Of a stretch of 5,289 bases of DNA, positions 1 through 5,289 are shown one piece after another; the first letter of the stretch is position 1; the number at the start of each line of letters is the position of its first letter. The DNA is from JANXLS01 sp038227045 (lineage in GTDB: Bacteria > Planctomycetota > SZUA-567 > H5-PLA8). The translations under genes and the position numbers were made by a program. The DNA lies in NCBI GenBank assembly GCA_038227045.1, contig JBBRQD010000216.1:1-5289 (forward strand). The letters are read 5' to 3'. Below the pieces are notes generated by a model, which had not been told where the DNA came from, ran no database searches, and worked only from the letters and a program-made list of their open reading frames with translations.

Positions 1-140
1 TCATTCACGCTTGCGGCGGGCGGCGTTGAACTTCGTTGGTCTCGCACGGCGTATCTTCCCAATACGCCTTTGCTCGACCGCCTCGTTCAACTTGCCCGGC
101 GCGGCGCGATAATGACGCTTTAGAAACGCGCGGGTCAATA
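1..140. mobile_element. MITE-like palindromic element, copy 1 (left part outside window)
   Basis: This stretch matches 5142-5281 at 136 of 140 positions in the same orientation, counted by eye. Bases 1-109 are identical, and the four differences fall at 110, 113, 127 and 130. The right terminal inverted repeat lies at 117-140, and the central hairpin is intact (GGCGTAT at 48-54, ATACGCC at 62-68). The first 25 bases of the element, including the left terminal repeat, lie before the window start, so completeness cannot be judged here. Similarity to copy 2 stops sharply after the final TA at 139-140, which marks the element end. It carries no credible coding sequence. The end lies 55 bases past the stop codon of the TPR gene. 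A non-autonomous transposable element is the best reading; a dispersed structured intergenic repeat (REP/BIME type) is the alternative. Confidence 0.75.
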
Positions 141-144
141 GCCA

Positions 145-185
145 TCCCAAAAGGAGAATGGCTAAAGAACCGCGGATTTTTGGGA
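145..185 (-). terminator. Inverted repeat after the TPR gene, weak terminator candidate
   Basis: TCCCAAAA at 145-152 and TTTTGGGA at 178-185 form a perfect 8-base inverted repeat around a 25-base loop, beginning 10 bases past the stop codon of the minus-strand TPR gene. A competing 5-base pair (GCCAT 141-145, ATGGC 158-162) overlaps it. The position suits transcription termination. However, the stem is AT-rich, the loop is long and no clear U-run follows, so it is not a classical intrinsic terminator. The palindromic element copy at 1-140 lies immediately beyond and could itself act as a strong stem. Confidence 0.25.
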
Positions 186-195
186 AGTGGGGCGA

Positions 196-1554
196 TTATT
201 TGCCGGTTGTCTGAGTCCTCAGGTAATCTAAAATACCCTGTAACCAGGCTTGCTTGCCGACATCGACGCCGTATTTGTTATCGTGCCAATCTTGTGCCAT
301 CGCGCGCGCGGCTTCGTACTGAATCCTGGCTTTGTCCTTTTCTCCGGATTTTGCGTAGACGTCACCGATGCCGACGTTGGACGACATGACTTCGTCGCTC
401 TTCGGGTATTTCTTGATTGCCGTTCGGTAAGTCAATATCGCGTCCTCGAATTTATTTTGTTCGGTCATCAACCGGGCCAATTCGACCAGCGATTTTGCGG
501 CAAGGGAACTGAGCGGAAAGCGTTTTTCAAAGGCGCGCAACGCCGCTTCCGCTTTAGCCGCGTCATGCAGCGCCGTCTCCTGAATTTTCGCCAGGTCCAG
601 CAGCGCATACTCCGCCAGCAGATCCTGGCCATATTGGTCGAGCAGCGACTGAAGCGCGGCAATAGCCTCCTCGGGCTTGCTCAAGGAAGTGTCTTTGCCG
701 GGAGTGTAGAAGGTCGAGGCTCGGGCATACGCCGCGCGCGGCGCGACATCGGAGAGCGGGTATTTAGCCAGCACCCGATCGTAGGCGGCGATGGCTTCCG
801 CCCATTTGCGGTCGGACTTCAACGCGTCGGCGTCGCGAATCATTTGAGCGGCTTCGCCATTGTAAGCGCTTGCGAGATGGCGGATGGCGGCGCCGGCCGG
901 CGGATCGAGGGCGATTTCGATGTCGGTGATGGGCTTGTCGCCATCCAGAAAACGCGCGGTCAGCAGGTGTCCGCCAATGGCTTGATCGATCACGCACAGC
1001 AGCGGATTCCAGCCCTTTTTCAGCGGCGCCGGGCATTGATCGCCGTCATAGGTAGGGCTGCGCTGAATCTGGTTCGACCAGATCTTCGCCCCATTCAAGA
1101 CTACTTTCAACGCATCGTCCGAACTGCCCGAAAAAATGGCATTCGGATGGTCGGCTGGGCTATAAATGTAAACCATGCAGGCCGTGATTTTGTAGTCGAA
1201 TCCGTACCCTGCTATGTCGAACAGCGTGCACATCGTCGGGCCTTCCGTCGAGCCTCCGAAACTCATCTTATGCCAGACTTTTTCCTGCACGCGGTCGCCG
1301 GCGCGGGGCCGGACGTTCAATTCAGTCCGCGCGTCGATTTTGAAAACGTCGTAGCTCATCGAGTCCCCGATATAAGCCGCGTTGTAGGCGAGCGGACTGA
1401 TGCACAGCCACTGCATAATGGAGCCTTCATCCCGCACGGGGTAGACCAGCACCTCAGCCAGATCTTTGGCCGCTTCATTGCCTTGAATCGGCGCTGCAAC
1501 GAAGAGAGTCAGGCTTATGTAGATGAACAGCAGGAATTTAATATGTTTAAACAT
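196..1554 (-). CDS. Secreted jelly-roll domain and TPR-repeat protein
   Basis: A 452-residue protein of unknown function, predicted to act outside the cytoplasm. Residues 1-25 form a Sec signal peptide: Lys3/Lys6, a hydrophobic core LLFIYISLTLFVAA, then cleavage at about 21-28. There is no lipobox cysteine. Residues 35-218 look like the jelly-roll (PA14-like) domain seen in many secreted proteins of polysaccharide degraders; landmarks are YIYSPADHPNAIF (128-140), GSSDDALKVVLNG (143-155) and LKKGWNPLL (178-186). Five cysteines lie here (51, 109, 126, 174, 187). Residues 227-425 hold about five TPR-like helical pairs, such as WAEAIAAYDRVLAKYP (251-266) and FEDAILTYRTAIKKYP (369-384), resembling BamD/CpoB-type repeats that bind proteins. 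The ATG at 1554 is chosen because it begins the signal peptide; its ribosome site is weak (GTGAG). An ATG at 1590 would add 12 residues. The open frame reaches back to 1800, but that part overlaps the upstream glycosidase. The gene starts 50 bases after that gene's stop, which suggests an operon. Confidence 0.88.
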   Translation of the reverse strand: MFKHIKFLLFIYISLTLFVAAPIQGNEAAKDLAEVLVYPVRDEGSIMQWLCISPLAYNAAYIGDSMSYDVFKIDARTELNVRPRAGDRVQEKVWHKMSFGGSTEGPTMCTLFDIAGYGFDYKITACMVYIYSPADHPNAIFSGSSDDALKVVLNGAKIWSNQIQRSPTYDGDQCPAPLKKGWNPLLCVIDQAIGGHLLTARFLDGDKPITDIEIALDPPAGAAIRHLASAYNGEAAQMIRDADALKSDRKWAEAIAAYDRVLAKYPLSDVAPRAAYARASTFYTPGKDTSLSKPEEAIAALQSLLDQYGQDLLAEYALLDLAKIQETALHDAAKAEAALRAFEKRFPLSSLAAKSLVELARLMTEQNKFEDAILTYRTAIKKYPKSDEVMSSNVGIGDVYAKSGEKDKARIQYEAARAMAQDWHDNKYGVDVGKQAWLQGILDYLRTQTTGK

Positions 1555-1604
1555 TTTCGTCTCACGACCGATGTATGTGAATTGACCCATTGAATCCAGT
1601 CTTA

Positions 1605-4600
1605 CTACTTGCGCTGCCCGAATGCCTGTACTTCCATCAAACCCACGGTGCCTTCGGGATCGTTCGTAGCTTTGACGACAATACGGATTTTCTCCGTTGT
1701 CATGGGTTGCTTTAATCGGCTGATTTTCGACACGCGGGTGTTTCCTGTGATCGAATCCACCGTCACCCATTTCGCGCCGTCCCAGGCTTCGACGTCCCAA
1801 TCGCGCACGCCGCTATTGATCGGAGTCCAATCGGAAAACGCTATAGTGTAGACCGCGACGGAAGAGATCGCTTTGGGGCCGTCGAATTTCACTTCCAGCC
1901 ACTGCGGCAGAGCCGCGCCGGGGGCTGCCATCCAGGTCGTCGGGAAGAACTCGCGCCAGCCCTTGATCAGGCGCTTGCCGTCGATGGCATTCTCCGCCTT
2001 TGCTTCGAGTTTGACTTTGGCGATGCGCGGTTTTTTGGCGCCCCAATCCTGTTCGGCGACTGTGATGTCTTTCGTCATTTCGGACGACGCCGTCGCACTT
2101 CCACCGTTGCTCTTCAGCGCCCAATTGACGAGATCGACGGACGCGCCCGCAGTGGTGCCGGGCGAAAATATCTGCATCTCCGCGACTTCCGCGCGGGTGC
2201 TGTAACTGTCTAAAATCGTGAGTCTGACCTGATCCGTCACCAGTGCCGGAAATGTTTCGTTTCGGAAACGGCGGTAGGGCTGATCGCGGCGCGACGCCAG
2301 CTTTACCCATTTGCGGTCCGGCCCCATGGCTTCAAGTTCGTAGCCTCGCGCACCGTAGCTCCACAGTCCCACGCGGTCGATCGACGCGGGGCCGGCCAGC
2401 GTTACTGTCAGCGACTGTGGGAATTCGTTGGGAGTCAGACTGCGCCAGGATGTTTCAGATGCCGTATTTCCATCGATTGCGCCGACCGCGGGCTGCGTGC
2501 CTTCTTCCGACGTGGATTCGGCCACTGCTCCCAGGGACGAGAGGGCCAGATTGCTGCCCCAGTTTTGTTCCACCGGTAAAATCTTTGCCTTTGCGGGCAG
2601 CACCAGATATTCCGGAAATGTTCCTACGGATAGCGCGAGTTTTCCATTGGCGACTTTCACTGGAAGCGCGTTGCCGAATGTGTCGAACAATTGAACGTCG
2701 GTGCTGTCTGTTTGGAACTCGATGTCCGTGGTTGTCTCCTGATCGCGATTGCTTGAGGTCCATAGAACGATTACGTGCCGCTCGCCGAATGCCGCACCTC
2801 GGACACCGTCGGCGTTACCTGCGTAGGGGTAGAGAAAAGCTCGGACATCTTCAAGCGAACCGAAACTAAGTTTTTGCGCCCTGCCCTGTCCTTTTACAAA
2901 GCCTGTATAGGTGCGCATGGCCACAGCCGCGGGGGTCAATTGATTGGAACGCAGCCAGAAATCGAGGTAGCCCATTTGATCGGTGAAGTAATAAAAATTG
3001 TGGCGATAGTCGATGCCCATGATGGCATCCTGCCATGCGTATTGTGAAACCAGGTACTTCATCATTTCGCGCAATGCGTAAAGATCGCTCCAGCCGCCAT
3101 GCCCATATCCCGCTTCGGTGAAATGGATGGGCTTGCCGGCGTCTCCATTGGCAGCGATAACCTGCGTAATCCGCGTCATCGACTCGATCGCCGAACCATC
3201 GTCGAAATTGCCGGAATATGGATGAAAGCTCAATTCGTCCGTCAGGTTCTTCAGGCCGAGTTTGTAGAGTTCCTGCAGGTATCGCGCTTGATCCCCGCTG
3301 ATCCCGCAGAGCACCGGCCCCACGACTTTGGTATCGGGCGACGCTTTCTTGATGTTCTCGTAGGCGGGGCGCAGAAACGTATCGACATATTCTTTCGGTT
3401 GCAGCGTGCCATTGGGCTCGTTGATGATTTCCACGCGCGGGATTTTCTGTGTGCTCTTGCTGAACACTTCAAAGCACCACTTGCCGAATTTAACGGGATC
3501 GTTGCCGACCTCTCCGGGCGGTCCCTCGATGGCGTAGGAAATGTTGACGTCGGTGTTTTTGACCTGCTCCAGCCGCTCTGCAACAACCGTGTCCTGTGTC
3601 TTCGAATCTTTTTGAATGTTCTCACGCGTGAGGCCCAGACCGAGTGTGTAATCCGTTTGCATCTGGTTGGCAAAACTCTCGCCCATATTCGGCTGGCGTT
3701 TGAGGATTGAGAACAGAAAGCGCTCTTTTCCCTCGAGTAGGCTGTCGGCCGCATCGTTGACTGTAAAATACGCGCGGTACCATCCCAGTTTCTTGAACGG
3801 AAACGGAACCTTGATCACCAGCGGGTCCGCGCCGCTCGACAAATCCAGCGCCACGCCGCCCTTGAACACCGTTTTTTCAAATGCATCCTGCACTTCATAC
3901 TTGATGCGAAGCCCGGCAACCTGAGCCAGTTTCAGATAATCCTTTTTTGCGATTTCCAGCGTGGCCTGAATTTTATCGTCATCAAAAAAGACACCCGGAG
4001 TGCGGGCTTCAACAATTTTCATCGGGGGCGCTCCGAGCACTTTTTTGGCGCCGCGCTCGGCGATCAATGTGTATACATATTCACTGTTGGCGACGTAACC
4101 GCCGCGCGAATAGCGATAGCCCCCGACGCCGCCGTTTTCATTGGGATTGAAGGGATTGCCGGCGCCTTCGTTTAGAATGCCCAGCGTGGCGCCGTTTGAA
4201 AAATAATACTTCACCCGCATCCACGGCGAGCGTCCCTCCAGGACCGGCACCGGGATCGCCTCTTTGTGGTCCAGCGAACGAACCATTTGGGCATCCGTTC
4301 CGATATCGAAGCGCATACCGCGCCCCGAAACCTGGCCCACGGTCGAGTATGTTTTCACATAAAGGAGCGACGCCTGCGGTTCGTAACTGATGCGAAGCGC
4401 CTTTTCCACCAGCTTCTTGTTATCTTCGGCGCTGAAATACGCCAGGATCTTCGTCGGCGATTCCTGAGCGACTGAAACCTTTACGATGGGCCGCGTATCG
4501 AGGTCGATCGACGTCTGTTCGAGCACGGTCATCCCGTCAACCGTCATTTTTCCCACCAAGCCGCTCTTGCCGTCGATGCGGGCTTGATAGACTGGCGTGG

Positions 4601-4760
4601 TAATGACAAAATCGTCGCCGTCTTTTGCAATCTTCACATCGCCGGTGTTGGGCTCGCCCGCTTCGGCCGTCGAGCGCAATGAAGCGGTTATCGCAACGAT
4701 TGCGCAGGTCATTAGAAGATAGAGCATTCTCGACCGGATTGATTTGAATGGTGAATGCAC
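1605..4760 (-). CDS. Secreted multi-domain glycoside hydrolase (clan GH-A-like) with two F5/8C domains
   Basis: A 1051-residue protein, probably an exported retaining glycosidase of unassigned family. Residues 1-34 are a signal peptide with likely cleavage at AEA/GEP. Residues 38-240 are beta-rich and unrecognised, perhaps a mutarotase-like sandwich; 245-355 look like an Ig-like sandwich. The catalytic barrel spans about 357-625. Asn447-Glu448-Pro449 in VEIINEPN is the classic clan GH-A acid/base motif at strand 4, LSFHPYSG (511-518) fits strand 6, and Glu549 in HFTEAGYG is the likely nucleophile at strand 7, 101 residues later. IDYRHNFYYFTD (583-594) fits strand 8. Residues 630-725 form the beta domain that often packs on GH39/GH30-type barrels. 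Two F5/8C (discoidin, CBM32-like) modules follow at about 735-867 (AIDGN, W772) and 876-1049 (NAIDGK 924-929, WLEVKFDG 954-961), likely glycan binding. The GTG start is supported by AGGAGG eight bases upstream and by the signal peptide. Substrate is unknown. It is first in the pair, with the TPR gene 50 bases downstream. Confidence 0.9.
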   Translation of the reverse strand: MHSPFKSIRSRMLYLLMTCAIVAITASLRSTAEAGEPNTGDVKIAKDGDDFVITTPVYQARIDGKSGLVGKMTVDGMTVLEQTSIDLDTRPIVKVSVAQESPTKILAYFSAEDNKKLVEKALRISYEPQASLLYVKTYSTVGQVSGRGMRFDIGTDAQMVRSLDHKEAIPVPVLEGRSPWMRVKYYFSNGATLGILNEGAGNPFNPNENGGVGGYRYSRGGYVANSEYVYTLIAERGAKKVLGAPPMKIVEARTPGVFFDDDKIQATLEIAKKDYLKLAQVAGLRIKYEVQDAFEKTVFKGGVALDLSSGADPLVIKVPFPFKKLGWYRAYFTVNDAADSLLEGKERFLFSILKRQPNMGESFANQMQTDYTLGLGLTRENIQKDSKTQDTVVAERLEQVKNTDVNISYAIEGPPGEVGNDPVKFGKWCFEVFSKSTQKIPRVEIINEPNGTLQPKEYVDTFLRPAYENIKKASPDTKVVGPVLCGISGDQARYLQELYKLGLKNLTDELSFHPYSGNFDDGSAIESMTRITQVIAANGDAGKPIHFTEAGYGHGGWSDLYALREMMKYLVSQYAWQDAIMGIDYRHNFYYFTDQMGYLDFWLRSNQLTPAAVAMRTYTGFVKGQGRAQKLSFGSLEDVRAFLYPYAGNADGVRGAAFGERHVIVLWTSSNRDQETTTDIEFQTDSTDVQLFDTFGNALPVKVANGKLALSVGTFPEYLVLPAKAKILPVEQNWGSNLALSSLGAVAESTSEEGTQPAVGAIDGNTASETSWRSLTPNEFPQSLTVTLAGPASIDRVGLWSYGARGYELEAMGPDRKWVKLASRRDQPYRRFRNETFPALVTDQVRLTILDSYSTRAEVAEMQIFSPGTTAGASVDLVNWALKSNGGSATASSEMTKDITVAEQDWGAKKPRIAKVKLEAKAENAIDGKRLIKGWREFFPTTWMAAPGAALPQWLEVKFDGPKAISSVAVYTIAFSDWTPINSGVRDWDVEAWDGAKWVTVDSITGNTRVSKISRLKQPMTTEKIRIVVKATNDPEGTVGLMEVQAFGQRK

Positions 4761-5116
4761 GTCCGACGCCTCCTACAATCGCACGAGCAAATTTCGCCGC
4801 GTGAGAATGATCGTTTGAATTCTTGCTCGATCTATGAGTTCGCACATACACCAAAATTTCAGTTTGGCGCGATTGAATGTCACTTAATTCCCCAAATCAT
4901 TGATGGGCAACGCGGGATCGGGGCGAGTTATACAACCGTGTTGGGCGGACCTTCCTAACAAAGCCGGAAAAATCAGCGGTTCGGCGTGTGCCTCGTCCAG
5001 CGGCTGTTCGTGCTTTTTATCTCTTTGCCGATTTTCTCCAGGAGTAACGCTTTTGCCGCTTGTTTGGTTTATATGCAAAGGGCGGCGGCATCCGCGAAAC
5101 CGCGGCCAAAACCTTC
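4761..5116 (-). other. Noncoding leader and intergenic region upstream of the glycosidase
   Basis: These 356 bases separate element copy 2 from the glycosidase start and hold no convincing gene on either strand. The minus-strand promoter of the gene pair should lie here unless transcription enters from beyond copy 2, but I found no -35/-10 pair with good hexamers and spacing; TATAAC near 4930 has no matching -35. Two small structures are visible. One is a 7-base inverted repeat, CGAGCAA (4784-4790) with TTGCTCG (4823-4829), in the leader just above the ribosome site. The other is a short GC hairpin, CCGCG-AAAC-CGCGG, at 5092-5105. No known riboswitch consensus was recognised. Confidence 0.6.
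4769..4774 (-). promoter_or_regulatory. Ribosome binding site fixing the GTG start of the glycosidase
   Basis: On the minus strand the perfect Shine-Dalgarno hexamer AGGAGG ends eight bases before the GTG at 4760-4758. This favours GTG at 4760 over the in-frame methionine at residue 12, which would cut off the positively charged start of the signal peptide. Confidence 0.85.
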
Positions 5117-5281
5117 TATTGACCCGCGCATTTCTAAAGCATCATTCACGCTTGCGGCGGGCGGCGTTGAACTTCGTTGGTCTCGCACGGCGTATCTTCC
5201 CAATACGCCTTTGCTCGACCGCCTCGTTCAACTTGCCCGGCGCGGCGCGAGAACGACGCTTTAGAAATGCTCGGGTCAATA
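5117..5281. mobile_element. MITE-like palindromic element, copy 2 (complete)
   Basis: A 165-base element bounded by 24-base inverted repeats at 5117-5140 and 5258-5281, matching at 23 of 24 positions with outer ends TATTGACCC and GGGTCAATA. Two inner inverted pairs are concentric with them: GTTGAAC 5166-5172 with GTTCAAC 5226-5232, and GGCGTAT 5189-5195 with ATACGCC 5203-5209 around a 7-base loop. All three pairs centre on 5199, so the single strand can fold into one long imperfect hairpin. No transposase or credible reading frame is present. The ends TA/TA could be a TA target duplication, as made by IS630/Tc1-mariner transposases, but because the ends are palindromic this is ambiguous. Copy 1 at 1-140 is a close relative in direct orientation. 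It lies 356 bases upstream of the glycosidase start. Known MITEs have this architecture; mobility here is inferred. Confidence 0.8.
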
Positions 5282-5289
5282 AGTTCGAA

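Noticed and set aside
158..214. Short plus-strand frame of 18 codons (MAKEPRIFGKWGDYLPVV) preceded by AAGGAG.
   Set aside because: The AAGGAG is only one base from the ATG, too close to work, and the frame overlaps the inverted repeat and the end of the TPR gene.
250..1593. Open frame of 447 codons on the plus strand, opposite nearly all of the TPR gene.
   Set aside because: Its codons line up exactly with the TPR gene's codons, so it stays open simply because that gene avoids TTA, CTA and TCA. The translation shows no domain, and the minus frame has a signal peptide and recognisable repeats.
1555..1800. Extension of the TPR reading frame upstream of 1554.
   Set aside because: Most of it overlaps the coding end of the glycosidase, the sequence is arginine-rich shadow-like, and it would bury the signal peptide inside the protein.
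4803..4823. Possible LacI-type operator around CAAACGATCA in the leader.
   Set aside because: The half-sites are not symmetrical around the central CG and do not match the consensus well.
5071..5116. GCAAAG and GAAACC motifs suggestive of a c-di-GMP riboswitch.
   Set aside because: The order and spacing of the motifs do not match the known class, and the required stems are not visible.
4986..5264. Plus-strand frame of 92 codons starting with a hydrophobic stretch.
   Set aside because: It starts with GTG without a good ribosome site, and its second half is simply the palindromic element read through, so it is probably chance.
5117..5281. Element considered as an integron attC site or a CRISPR repeat.
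   Set aside because: There is no attC core-site pattern, integrase or cassette array, and only two copies more than 5 kb apart. Terminal inverted repeats fit a MITE better.

Overview
The window holds two complete genes on the minus strand, bracketed by two copies of a short repeat element. Read along the minus strand, the order is: element copy 2 (5117-5281), a noncoding leader (4761-5116), a large secreted multi-domain glycoside hydrolase (4760-1605), a 50-base gap, a secreted jelly-roll plus TPR protein (1554-196), a short noncoding tail with an inverted repeat (141-195), and element copy 1 (1-140, cut by the window edge). I see no rRNA, tRNA, CRISPR array or transposase gene.

The organism is a bacterium with moderately GC-rich DNA and Shine-Dalgarno initiation: a perfect AGGAGG precedes a GTG start. 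Both proteins carry Sec-type signal peptides. A very large secreted glycosidase with tandem discoidin-like domains, next to a jelly-roll/TPR protein, is the style of Planctomycetes, Verrucomicrobia, Hydrogenedentes, Armatimonadetes and similar environmental polysaccharide degraders. This is an inference from gene style. No phylogenetic marker is present, so the phylum cannot be fixed.

The first gene product has a beta-rich N-terminal region, a clan GH-A-type (beta/alpha)8 catalytic domain with likely acid/base Glu448 and nucleophile Glu549, a C-terminal beta domain and two F5/8C (discoidin, CBM32-like) modules. The second gene, 50 bases downstream on the same strand and probably co-transcribed, encodes a signal peptide, an N-terminal jelly-roll domain and a run of TPR repeats. 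A plausible joint role is extracytoplasmic recognition and breakdown of a glycan, with the TPR protein as a scaffold or binding partner. The substrate cannot be read from the sequence.

The most unusual feature is the repeat. Copy 2 is 165 bases long with 24-base terminal inverted repeats (23/24 matching). Two inner inverted pairs share the same symmetry centre (position 5199), so the whole element can fold on itself. It has the form of a transposase-less MITE or foldback element, possibly with a TA target duplication. Copy 1 has the same orientation and matches it at 136 of 140 visible positions, so the two-gene module lies between direct repeats about 5.14 kb apart.
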